Assembly: GCA_020697475.1 (NCBI GenBank)
Contig: JAJFMO010000159.1
Coordinates: 1 to 12,351, forward strand
Direction of reading: 5' to 3'
From: Paenibacillaceae bacterium
GTDB taxonomy: Bacteria; Bacillota; Bacilli; Paenibacillales; NBRC-103111
DNA: 12,351 bases
The position numbers and the translations under genes were made by a program. The notes under the pieces were generated by a model that saw only the letters and a list, made by a program, of their open reading frames with translations, was not told the origin of the DNA and made no database searches. This document shows, in pieces, positions 1 through 6,341 of the stretch (the first letter of the stretch is position 1; the number at the start of each line of letters is the position of its first letter).

Positions 1-427
1 TGAACACGTCCTCGCTCGCTTTGCCGAACAGTACCCGCAGAATCGGGTGATAGAACGCCGCCACGACCACGCTGATTGTAAGCGACAGCAAGAAGACGGC
101 CATAATCGCATTGGCCGCCGCCTTGGTGACCATCGGCTCGTTGCCGCTGCCCTTGTACTGAGCGACCACCACCGTTCCCCCGGTGGCGACGGCCACGAAC
201 ACACTGATCAGAAACATATTGATCGAATCGATCATATTCACCGCACTGACCGCCGCTACGCCGGATGAGCTGATCATCGCCACGTTCACCAGGTTCAAGC
301 AAAGAATGAACGCCTGGTCGATTAAGAGCGGCGTGAACAATGCGGTAATTTGCTTATGGTCGATCGATTCGCCGGACAAATAATTTTGCAGAAAGGCCCG
401 TTGTCCGAGCTTCCCCGTAATCTGCAC
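1..427 (-). CDS. MATE family efflux transporter, N-terminal part (runs off left edge)
   Basis: This is the first 142 codons of a multidrug/toxin extrusion (MATE) transporter, an inner-membrane cation-coupled antiporter. I read it from the minus strand: after an in-frame TGA, a GTG at 427-425 opens a hydrophobic frame that stays open to the window edge. Visible are a soluble head (KLGQRAFLQNYLSGES), helix 1 (ITALFTPLLIDQAFILCLNL), the helix 2 region NVAMISSSGVAAVSAVNMID, and GGTVVVAQYKGSG. The last two are the characteristic MATE pattern of a small-residue helix 2 followed by a GxxVxxAQxxGxG loop. A weak GGGAAG lies 13 bases before the GTG, so the start is chosen because it is the first after the stop. 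It has its own promoter (468-496) and is independent of the kinase upstream. The substrate cannot be told, and completeness depends on sequence outside the window. Confidence 0.88.
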   Translation of the reverse strand, partial: MQITGKLGQRAFLQNYLSGESIDHKQITALFTPLLIDQAFILCLNLVNVAMISSSGVAAVSAVNMIDSINMFLISVFVAVATGGTVVVAQYKGSGNEPMVTKAAANAIMAVFLLSLTISVVVAAFYHPILRVLFGKASEDVF

Positions 428-467
428 GTTAAGTCACTTTCTTCCCGACAATCTTATTGATTTGGGA

Positions 468-496
468 ATCTTAACATCGTACAGGGGCAGTGTCAA
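468..496 (-). promoter_or_regulatory. Sigma-A-type promoter for the MATE gene
   Basis: On the minus strand a perfect TTGACA (491-496) is followed after exactly 17 bp by TAAGAT (468-473), with TG one base before the -10 (extended -10). Transcription would start near 461, giving a leader of about 35 nt before the GTG at 427. An imperfect inverted repeat (TACAGG at 480-485, CCTGTA at 509-514) brackets the -35 and might be an operator, but this is weak. Confidence 0.72.
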
Positions 497-549
497 TAGG
501 AATACTTGCCTGTATCCTTGCCTTTTCTCTTCTTCCGAACTTTCTCCGT

Positions 550-2424
550 TTATCCTCGACGAGCCTGCAGAACATTTCCGATCTTCCCGTTCCTCGCCTC
601 GATTCCTTGCAGCACGGCGGCGATATGATCCAGAAGCTGTTCCATCGTATCCGACCCCTTGCGCACAATTTGCGTTACCCGGCCATTCAGCTGGATAACA
701 TCTTCCATCGTTAATTCCTTGGCCGTATTGACGATGACCGGAATTTCCCGCCACGGCTCGCGTTTGCGCAATTCGACGATAAATTCGAAACCGTCCATCT
801 GAGGCATCATCAGGTCAAGCAATATCAAATCCGGCAATTTGTTTGTCAATTGCTCAATCGCAGCGATCCCGTTGCCGGCGGTTTCCACTTCCCAACCTTC
901 ACGGTCCAGAATGGTCTTCATCATATCGCTGGTCACAGGATCGTCCTCAATAACCAGAACCGAATGGACAGGCTGCTCCTTGCGGTATTTTTGCAAAATC
1001 TCGCTCAGTTGCTCTCGGCGAATCGGCTTGGTAATAAATTCCGATGCCCCCAAAGCGAAGCCTCTTTCCTTATCGTCGGAAATGGTGATGAGAATGACCG
1101 GAATCGAGCTCATCCCGGGATCCGATTTCAGTTCGGTTAATACTTGCCAACCGTCCATCCCCGGCAAGATCAAATCCAATGTAATCAAATCCGGCCGGGA
1201 CTGCCTGGCCAGATCCAAACCTTCTTTCCCGTTGGCGGCCGTCAAGATCCGATACCCTTCTTTTTCCAAGAAACGACAGAGCAAATCGCGGGAAGCGACA
1301 TTGTCTTCAATCACCAGCACTGTGCCCCTCGCCGCCGATCGGTCGCCGGGGAAGGCGAGCACGTTGGGAACCAGGCTCTCTTCAAGCTTCGGCTCTTGAG
1401 TCTCTCCATCTTTCACAGGCAATATCACGGTAAAGACAGAGCCTTTGCCGAGCACGCTGGATACCTCGATATCGCCGCCCATCATGCGGCAGAAGTTTCT
1501 GCTGATGGTCAGCCCCAAGCCTGTCCCGCCGTACTTCCGCTTGGTTGACGAATCCGCCTGCGTGAACGATTGGAACAGCCTGCCGATTTGTTCCTCGGTA
1601 AGGCCGATACCGGTATCTTTGACGCTGAACACGATTTGCTTTCCGGAATCGGCCACCCTTTTCTCCACTTCCAAGGTGACTTGCCCTTTCTCCGTGAACT
1701 TGCAAGCGTTGCCGAGAAGATTCAGCAAGCACTGCTTGACCTTGACCATGTCGGCCGTCATCGAGCCGGTCGCTTCGTCGCAGCGGACGATCAGACGGTT
1801 GCCGTTCTTGTCGGCCAGCGGTTGAATAGCGCTGATCACTTCATCGACCATGTTCGGGACAGAGAACGTCTCGACAAACAAGTCCATCTTGCCCGCCTCA
1901 ATTTTGGACAAATCCAGGATGTCGTTGATAATGGAAAGCAAGTGCTTGCCGGAACTGTTGATCTTCTTGATATCCTCAACAAATTCGGGTTGATCCGAGT
2001 CTTCGGCCTCTTCCTGCAGCAGCTCGCTGTACCCAATGATGGCGTTCAGCGGCGTACGCAACTCATGGCTCATGCTGGCCAGGAATTCGCTCTTCACTCG
2101 GCTGGCCGCTTCCGCCGCTTCCTTGGTCAGCAGCAGCTCTTCAATCGTCCGATAGCCGGACTTCACGACATAATAAACAAACACGCCGAACAACATCAAC
2201 AAGGCGATCAGAAGTTGGACAAAAAATTGAACCTTGAGCAGTATAAATACTAGGCAAATGATATAACTCGCGATAAACGCCATCATCCACCACGACAGTA
2301 TCCTCCAGGACTTGCTAAGCGGCGCATTCCCCAGCATTCGCAACACCCGGCGAGTGCCGACCAACGACATGGCCATGAAAGTAATACCAGTTAATATTAA
2401 AAACAGAAATAATAGACCCTTCAC
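550..2424 (-). CDS. Membrane hybrid sensor histidine kinase with two C-terminal receiver domains
   Basis: A 624-residue hybrid kinase. The N-terminus has about three membrane helices (roughly 2-22, 44-64, 66-88) and almost no extracellular loop, so there is no evident ligand domain. A short linker leads to HisKA with the phospho-acceptor H120 in SHELRTPLN. The HATPase_c domain shows the N box (N235/N239, NLLGNACKFT), G1 DTGIG (270-274), an F box near 284 and G2 GGTGLGL (299-305). Receiver 1 (about 368-480) has E373/D374, phospho-acceptor D417, T447 and K466. Receiver 2 (about 488-605) has D494/D495, D537, T567 and K589; the usual Pro after this Lys is Gly. No Hpt domain follows. The GTG start is set by GAGAGGAG seven bases upstream. 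It follows the REC-HD-GYP gene by 20 bp and is probably co-transcribed, so that regulator is the likely partner (inference). Confidence 0.93.
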   Translation of the reverse strand: MKGLLFLFLILTGITFMAMSLVGTRRVLRMLGNAPLSKSWRILSWWMMAFIASYIICLVFILLKVQFFVQLLIALLMLFGVFVYYVVKSGYRTIEELLLTKEAAEAASRVKSEFLASMSHELRTPLNAIIGYSELLQEEAEDSDQPEFVEDIKKINSSGKHLLSIINDILDLSKIEAGKMDLFVETFSVPNMVDEVISAIQPLADKNGNRLIVRCDEATGSMTADMVKVKQCLLNLLGNACKFTEKGQVTLEVEKRVADSGKQIVFSVKDTGIGLTEEQIGRLFQSFTQADSSTKRKYGGTGLGLTISRNFCRMMGGDIEVSSVLGKGSVFTVILPVKDGETQEPKLEESLVPNVLAFPGDRSAARGTVLVIEDNVASRDLLCRFLEKEGYRILTAANGKEGLDLARQSRPDLITLDLILPGMDGWQVLTELKSDPGMSSIPVILITISDDKERGFALGASEFITKPIRREQLSEILQKYRKEQPVHSVLVIEDDPVTSDMMKTILDREGWEVETAGNGIAAIEQLTNKLPDLILLDLMMPQMDGFEFIVELRKREPWREIPVIVNTAKELTMEDVIQLNGRVTQIVRKGSDTMEQLLDHIAAVLQGIEARNGKIGNVLQARRG

Positions 2425-2444
2425 AAAAAAACTCCTCTCAACCG

Positions 2445-3506
2445 CTACCTCACAGAGTATACTTTTTCCCGTTCTAAAATTTGAAAGAATGTATCAGCCA
2501 CCTTTGGGTTAAATTGCTTGTTTTTTTGATTGGCGATTTCCATCATGGCGCGCTCGGAGGTCCACGACGATTTGTACGGCCTTCGATGGGTCAGCGCGTC
2601 ATACACGTCGACGATCGAGACGATCTGCGCCTCGAGCGGAATTCCATCCCCGGCCAACCCTTGCGGATAGCCTGTCCCATCCCATCGTTCGTGATGGCTG
2701 AGCACAATGTTGCGGGCAAACTCCAGCAACGGGAACGGCGCTTTGGGCAAGATTTCGTTGCCGATCGTCGTATGCGTCTGCATGATTTCGTATTCTTCCG
2801 CGGTCAACGAGCCCGGCTTCAATAAAATATTGTCTGGGATGCCGATCTTGCCGAGATCGTGCAGCGAAGCCGCAAGCCGGATCATCTCCGCCTGCTCCTT
2901 GCTGTAACCTAAGGCGCTTGCCAGCTTCTTCGCCATTTCCCCTACCCGATAGGCATGTTCTCCGGTGTTGTCATCCCGATACTCCGACGCCTTCGCCAGA
3001 CATTCGATGATCGCGCTTTGCGCCAGCTCAAGCTCCATCGTTCGTTGCTTGACTCTTTCCTCCAACTGTTGATTGTATTGCTGTACCGCCAGGTTCAGGA
3101 ATCGGGTTTGCAGCAAATTTCTCATTCTTAAGAGCACTTCGACGCTGTCCAGAGGTTTGGTGAGAAAGTCGTTGGCGCCGAGCAAGAGCGCCTCGCGTTT
3201 GGATTTGGGGGTAACATCTGCGGTAAGAATAACAATTGGGAGAAATGTCGTCTTAGGGATAAGCGGGGTAAGCAGTTGAAGCAGTTGTCTGCCGTCCATG
3301 TCCGGCATGTGCAAATCGAGCAAAATGATGTCCGGTTGCATTTCGTGGAAAATCGGAATCGCCAGCCTGGGGGAGTCGGTCGAGTGTAATTGCGAATACC
3401 CTGCTCGTTTCAAAATCCGTTCGAGCAATTCGATGTTCGTTTCTTGGTCGTCGACAATCAGAATTTTTGCGTTTTCAAAGATGACCGTCGTCTCCAATAT
3501 AACCAC
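2445..3506 (-). CDS. REC-HD-GYP response regulator (probable cyclic-di-GMP phosphodiesterase)
   Basis: A 353-residue cytoplasmic response regulator of the RpfG type. The receiver (about 13-130) has D19/D20, phospho-acceptor D64 in LLDLHMPDMDG, T95 and K117. A coiled-coil-like linker (about 143-165) joins it to the HD-GYP domain (about 170-345). This carries H184, the HD pair H216/D217 in LHDLGK, H245, HHERWDGTGYP (271-281) and VDVYDAL with D300, all expected in active HD-GYP phosphodiesterases, which hydrolyse c-di-GMP to pGpG or GMP. The phospho-transfer partner is probably the hybrid kinase just downstream. The start is uncertain: GTG at 3506 has a GAGG only three bases away, and TTG three codons later is an alternative; neither affects the domains. 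No DNA-binding domain is present, so output is enzymatic or by protein contact. Confidence 0.93.
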   Translation of the reverse strand: MVILETTVIFENAKILIVDDQETNIELLERILKRAGYSQLHSTDSPRLAIPIFHEMQPDIILLDLHMPDMDGRQLLQLLTPLIPKTTFLPIVILTADVTPKSKREALLLGANDFLTKPLDSVEVLLRMRNLLQTRFLNLAVQQYNQQLEERVKQRTMELELAQSAIIECLAKASEYRDDNTGEHAYRVGEMAKKLASALGYSKEQAEMIRLAASLHDLGKIGIPDNILLKPGSLTAEEYEIMQTHTTIGNEILPKAPFPLLEFARNIVLSHHERWDGTGYPQGLAGDGIPLEAQIVSIVDVYDALTHRRPYKSSWTSERAMMEIANQKNKQFNPKVADTFFQILEREKVYSVR

Positions 3507-3553
3507 CGTCCTCGCAGCAACTTAGATTCTTCATAGAGTGGATTTTGCTTTTA

Positions 3554-3559
3554 GTATAC
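3554..3559 (-). promoter_or_regulatory. Candidate -10 element for the HD-GYP/kinase operon
   Basis: TATACT on the minus strand, about 48 bases before the GTG start and just downstream of the terminator of the preceding gene. I see no good -35 at 16-18 bp (TTGTCG lies 20 bp away), so this is only a candidate. Confidence 0.35.
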
Positions 3560-3582
3560 AATTTCTTTTGCCATATTGCGAC

Positions 3583-3611
3583 AAAAAAATGCACACCCAT
3601 AAGGGATGCGC
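3583..3611 (-). terminator. Rho-independent terminator of the DinB-family gene
   Basis: On the minus strand GCGCATCCC (3611-3603), a TTAT loop and GGGTGTGC (3598-3591) pair over eight base pairs with one G-U and one bulged T. A run of seven T (3589-3583) follows after one A. It lies about 100 bases past the stop of the DinB gene and just ahead of the HD-GYP promoter region, so it insulates the two transcripts. Confidence 0.75.
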
Positions 3612-3648
3612 AAAAGGGTTCGCCTTGGTTTGAAGGGCCTTGACGGGT

Positions 3649-3702
3649 CTTGCTGCTATCTCAACAACCTCTGAGGCAGCTTCTTCACTTGAGTGCAGCA
3701 AG
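3649..3702. repeat. Imperfect inverted repeat in the 3' region of the DinB gene
   Basis: Arms CTTGCTGC (3649-3656) plus CTCAA (3660-3664) pair with TTGAG (3689-3693) plus GCAGCAAG (3695-3702). That is 13 pairs with a small internal loop (TAT against T) and a 24-base terminal loop. It starts 10 bases past the DinB stop codon. No T-run follows on either strand, so it is not a classic terminator; it could be a 3' mRNA stability hairpin or a mobile-element scar. Confidence 0.5.
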
Positions 3703-3711
3703 TTCGAATTT

Positions 3712-4317
3712 TTACACCCTGCTTGCCCTCGCCCACTCTTGCTTCAACCGCTCCAGTTGACGCAGATGATGCCGATAGTGCATACCGATCAGCACGAACC
3801 ATTCTTGGGCGTTCAACCCGCTGAAGCGTGGGTGCGGGACGGTCGTCGACGGGGCGTCTGCGAGGGTCGGCTCGATAGTCCGCATACGATCGATGACGGA
3901 TTGGAGCCCTTGAACCAGCTGCGCCTTGCTTTCCGGCTGCAGAGGGGTGTACTGTGCCGACGGCGGCACTTGGACACGGATTGGCGGCAGCTCGCCCGCG
4001 GCGAAAATCGCTTCGCCGACTTGCGACTTGCCCACCGGCGACGGTACGTCTTTCGCAGGCGGGGCCACAGCAGCAGCAGCGGCAGCCTGCGGCGACGGCA
4101 GCGTCGTAGGCGTTGCCGCACCCTCCATGCAGGCGGCGACGTTGCCCAGTTGCATTCCGTGCGCGGATTGGATCAGGTGCTGGACCACCTGCCCGATCGA
4201 CCACTCGCTCTCACCCGGTTTCCAGCCTAGCTGCTCCACGCTGAGCGACTCCAGCTCCCGGACGTATTCCTCCGTGGTTTGTTCCACTTGCTGCAACGCT
4301 TCTTTCGTGCTTCTCAT
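3712..4317 (-). CDS. DinB superfamily protein (DinB_2-like, putative metal-dependent)
   Basis: A cytoplasmic four-helix protein of the DinB/YfiT superfamily, which includes metal-dependent thiol transferases; the reaction here is unknown. Numbering from the upstream TTG, helix 2 has the family pattern WSIGQVVQHLI with metal-ligand candidate H49, and the C-terminal helix has MHYRHHLRQLERL with H182 and H186. Together these make the usual three-His site. The middle (about 69-110) is a Pro/Ala-rich stretch including seven consecutive Ala encoded by a GCN run (about 4069-4095), which looks like a linker insertion; the protein (201 residues) is longer than the typical 150-175. I chose ATG at 4317, ten bases after AAGGAG. 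A TTG two codons earlier (4323) has only four bases of spacing. It is monocistronic, between hairpins at 4361-4392 and 3583-3611. Confidence 0.82.
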   Translation of the reverse strand: MRSTKEALQQVEQTTEEYVRELESLSVEQLGWKPGESEWSIGQVVQHLIQSAHGMQLGNVAACMEGAATPTTLPSPQAAAAAAVAPPAKDVPSPVGKSQVGEAIFAAGELPPIRVQVPPSAQYTPLQPESKAQLVQGLQSVIDRMRTIEPTLADAPSTTVPHPRFSGLNAQEWFVLIGMHYRHHLRQLERLKQEWARASRV

Positions 4318-4350
4318 TGACAAACAACTCCTTCATCCTCGTTTGTCCCG

Positions 4351-4356
4351 AGTATA
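4351..4356 (-). promoter_or_regulatory. Candidate -10 element for the DinB-family gene
   Basis: TATACT on the minus strand about 34 bases before the ATG at 4317. It lies immediately downstream of the perfect inverted repeat at 4361-4392, whose proximal arm would fall within the promoter spacer. No clear -35 is visible. Confidence 0.35.
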
Positions 4357-4360
4357 CGAC

Positions 4361-4392
4361 AACGCTGCTGACACCGTTATGTCAGCAGCGTT
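4361..4392 (-). terminator. Perfect 13-bp hairpin at the WYL stop codon (terminator or operator)
   Basis: AACGCTGCTGACA (4361-4373) and its exact complement (4380-4392) are separated by six bases. The WYL stop codon (4382-4384) sits inside the distal arm. On the minus strand the hairpin is followed by GTCGTATACT, a poor U-tract, so termination may be weak. Since the DinB -10 begins only five bases away, the same palindrome could be an operator. Confidence 0.5.
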
Positions 4393-5261
4393 TTAACATT
4401 TTCATAACTTCTTCACGCACTTTCTCCCGAATCGACTCCGGCTCCAGCACCTGCATCCCCGCTCCCCAACCAAGCACCCAATAGAGCAACTCTTCCGGGC
4501 GGCGGATTCGAAAGGTCGCCAACCAACTCCCCCCATTCTCTCCTTCCGGCTCCGGCTCAAGAGATACCATGAAAAAGTTGCCGGCTTCCTTTACCCTATC
4601 CACGATCTCGGAATTCACCCGGATGCGCACGCTCAGTTCGCGATCATCGCGCGGCTTGTAGTTCTTCATGCGAAAATCCGGCGGAAGATCGAACCGATCC
4701 GGCAACACGGTCAATTCCGACATGCGCGACAAGCGAAAATGGCGAATATCTTCCCGCAGGTCGCAATACGCCACCAACAGCCATACCCCTTGCGTTAACA
4801 CGAGGCCATAGGGAGCGGCGATTCGAACGCTGTGGCGGTTGCCGTCCTCGTCAGCCATGCTTTTTATATAGGCGAATTGGATCTTCCGCTCCTCGGCGAT
4901 CGCTTTGCGGATCGTCTCCAGGTAGATTCTTTCACGCGCCTGCACCGCTTCCTTGCCGATGGCCAGAAGGCGAAACATGCCGCGCACCCGCTCCGCCTCC
5001 AGTCGAACCGATTCCGGCAGAATCACCTCGATTTTATTGCGGGAGGAGCCCGCTCGGCGGCGATATTCTTCGTCGAATTTTTGCTCGATGAAGTCGGTCC
5101 CGATCAAGAGTGTCACCGCTTCATCCACGGTAAAACACCTGGATGTCCCGATAGATGGTACGGACACTGACCTCGAAGACAGCCGCTAAATCCTCGGCAC
5201 GCAGCATCGGTTTGCGTTGCAGTTCGAGCACAATGGCGAGCATCCGGTCTGTTTTGTTCAC
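4382..5261 (-). pseudogene. WYL-domain HTH transcriptional regulator (YafY-like), broken by internal deletion and frameshift
   Basis: Two adjoining frames encode the two halves of a DeoR-type HTH plus WYL regulator. The 5' frame starts at GTG 5261, ten bases after AAAGGA, and encodes 46 residues: KTDRMLAIVLEL, then LRAEDLAAVFEVSVRTIYRD (the wHTH recognition region), then IQVFYRG and TGA at 5123-5121. The 3' frame resumes with FTVDEAVTLLIGTDF and runs to 4382. It contains the WYL sensor core (LVLTQGVWLLVAYCDLR, RHFRLSRM) and a WCX-like C-terminus ending KMLKRC. In intact relatives about 30 residues (the HTH wing, often with a GYxLxxGYFLPP-type motif) separate RDIQ from FTVDEA. Here they are missing and the frame changes. 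A GTG at 5167 could express only the HTH-less WYL half. The upstream promoter is still good. A sequencing or assembly error is less likely because whole codons are gone as well as the frame. Confidence 0.8.
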
Positions 5262-5327
5262 TTGGATTGCATCCTTTCTATTCGTGCAACGAAATACAGG
5301 TCAAACGCTCCCCTATCAGTACATGTA

Positions 5328-5356
5328 AATATAACGAACATTAATCCGTCTTTCAA
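5328..5356 (-). promoter_or_regulatory. Sigma-A-type promoter for the WYL regulator
   Basis: On the minus strand TTGAAA (5351-5356), exactly 17 bp, then TATATT (5328-5333). Transcription would begin about 60 bases before the GTG at 5261. It diverges from the sigma-K-like promoter at 5384-5412. Confidence 0.65.
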
Positions 5357-5374
5357 AAAATCTCCATTGTCTTA

Positions 5375-5386
5375 ATTAGCCCAAAC
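5375..5386 (-). promoter_or_regulatory. Possible GerE box upstream of the yjcZ-like gene
   Basis: Read on the minus strand, GTTTGGGCTAAT matches 11 of 12 positions of the GerE consensus as I remember it (RWWTRGGYNNYY). It overlaps the -35 of the sigma-K-like promoter, a usual place for GerE in late mother-cell genes. A single short match could be chance. Confidence 0.3.
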
Positions 5387-5412
5387 AGCTAGAGCACTTG
5401 AGGCATATCCTA
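5384..5412 (+). promoter_or_regulatory. Sigma-K-like sporulation promoter for the yjcZ-like gene
   Basis: AACA (5384-5387), 16 bp, then CATATCCTA (5404-5412). This fits the remembered Bacillus sigma-K consensus (mACm, 16-17 bp, CATAnnnTA) at every defined position. The start site would be near 5418, about 33 bases before the ATG. No sigma-A promoter is evident on this strand here. Confidence 0.6.
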
Positions 5413-5450
5413 AAAAGCAAGTTAAAAATGAATGCAAGGAGGAAGAACGA

Positions 5451-5567
5451 ATGGGTCTTGGAACTGGAGTCGGGGTAGGCGCGGCATGCGGAGGTTTTAC
5501 TTCCACTGCAACAATTTTAGTGCTTTTCATCTTATTGGTAATCGTGTCCATGGGTTTTGGGATTTAA
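5451..5567 (+). CDS. YjcZ/SscA-family tiny transmembrane sporulation protein
   Basis: A 38-codon gene, the only plus-strand gene in the window. AAGGAGGA (5436-5443) ends eight bases before the ATG. The product begins MGLGTGVGVGAACGGF, a Gly-rich head, and continues with one hydrophobic helix (about 19-36) holding the family signature VLFILLVIVSMGFG and a bare C-terminus. This matches the tiny YjcZ-like membrane proteins of Bacillales, usually 25-45 residues and often in several copies per genome. One member, B. subtilis SscA (YhzE), is a sigma-K-dependent coat-assembly protein. A sigma-K-like promoter and possible GerE box lie upstream and a strong terminator follows, so late mother-cell expression in sporulation is likely (inference). 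The Cys at residue 12 is of unknown importance. Confidence 0.87.
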   Translation: MGLGTGVGVGAACGGFTSTATILVLFILLVIVSMGFGI

Positions 5568-5582
5568 GAATATATTCCAGTG

Positions 5583-5619
5583 TGAAAAGAAGAGTTCCCG
5601 TCCCGGGCTCTTCTTTTCA
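5583..5619. terminator. Strong hairpin between convergent genes (bidirectional terminator)
   Basis: A perfect 12-bp stem: TGAAAAGAAGAG (5583-5594) against CTCTTCTTTTCA (5608-5619), with a 13-base loop. On the plus strand the 3' arm itself carries the T-rich run (TTCTTTTC) followed by AATTT. It lies 16 bases past the yjcZ-like stop and about 40 bases past the convergent DUF4166 stop, so it probably ends both transcripts. Confidence 0.7.
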
Positions 5620-5660
5620 ATTTATAAAGGGTTCACGTTGTCAGCGCAAGACTCACTTCC

Positions 5661-6341
5661 CTATTCTCGATGTTCTTCCCTTACCGGCTTCACATGCCGG
5701 GGAACTTCCCGCCCCTCCATCGCAATATATTCCACATCGAACACGCCGCGGTACCCGAACAACGGCCCAAACACCTTGTTGCTTACCCGCACGTCGATGC
5801 GGTATTTGCCTGCCTCATCATCGTACCACTCGCACACATCCGCGACCCCGGAGAACAACATCGGAAAGCGAAACCCGACTTTGCCCTCGTAAAAATATTG
5901 CGCCCCCGACTTCAGCCGCATCCCGCCGTTGTCCGCCGCCGACATATCAATCTCCACCGCCAGATGCTGGTGCGTGCCGAGGTAGTCGATGATCTTCCCG
6001 CGCTGCTCGCTGTAAATCATCGTGGCGTCAAATCTCTTCTCCTTATGAGGAAAATGGTACGTCCGCGCCCAAGTCACCGTCTCCCGTCCGAAGCTGTCGC
6101 GATAGGCGTAATTTTCGATCGTAAACGGCACTTCTCGCCCCCGCTGGGGAAACATGATATTCCTCCACGTACCGATGGCCAGAAACGGCAGCGTATACCA
6201 TCGGCCATGCCAAACATGCTCCATCGTCCCGCGGCCGATCGAGGCGACACCGCTTGTGCTGTCAAAGCCGAACCGCTGTTGAATTTTCGGATGAAGCTTG
6301 GCGAAACTTTCGCCGAGTACCTTTTGATAAATCGATGTCAT
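5661..6341 (-). CDS. DUF4166 domain-containing protein
   Basis: A 226-residue soluble protein that is a DUF4166 domain over nearly its full length. Features I recognise as typical are YQKVLGESFAKLHPKIQQRFGF at the start, VPFTIENYAYRDSFGRETVTW (about 71-91), YHFPHKEKRFDATMIYSE (about 95-112), DYLGTHQHLAVEI (about 118-130), GGMRLKSGAQYF, FRFPMLFSGVADVCEWYD and FGPLFGYRGVFDVEY near the end. No catalytic function is established for the family; members occur alone or fused to saccharopine-dehydrogenase-like domains (recollection). There is no signal peptide or membrane segment. The ATG at 6341 overlaps the TGA of the HD-GYP gene (ATGA), so translation is probably coupled and the two share a transcript. 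The convergent hairpin at 5583-5619 is its likely terminator. Confidence 0.85.
   Translation of the reverse strand: MTSIYQKVLGESFAKLHPKIQQRFGFDSTSGVASIGRGTMEHVWHGRWYTLPFLAIGTWRNIMFPQRGREVPFTIENYAYRDSFGRETVTWARTYHFPHKEKRFDATMIYSEQRGKIIDYLGTHQHLAVEIDMSAADNGGMRLKSGAQYFYEGKVGFRFPMLFSGVADVCEWYDDEAGKYRIDVRVSNKVFGPLFGYRGVFDVEYIAMEGREVPRHVKPVREEHRE

Noticed and set aside
480..514. Terminator after the kinase gene
   Set aside because: The imperfect repeat TACAGG/CCTGTA has a short, interrupted stem and no T-run on the minus strand, and it overlaps the MATE promoter.
1570..2253. A 227-codon plus-strand frame opposite the kinase
   Set aside because: Shadow of the kinase coding sequence, with no ribosome binding site or known motif.
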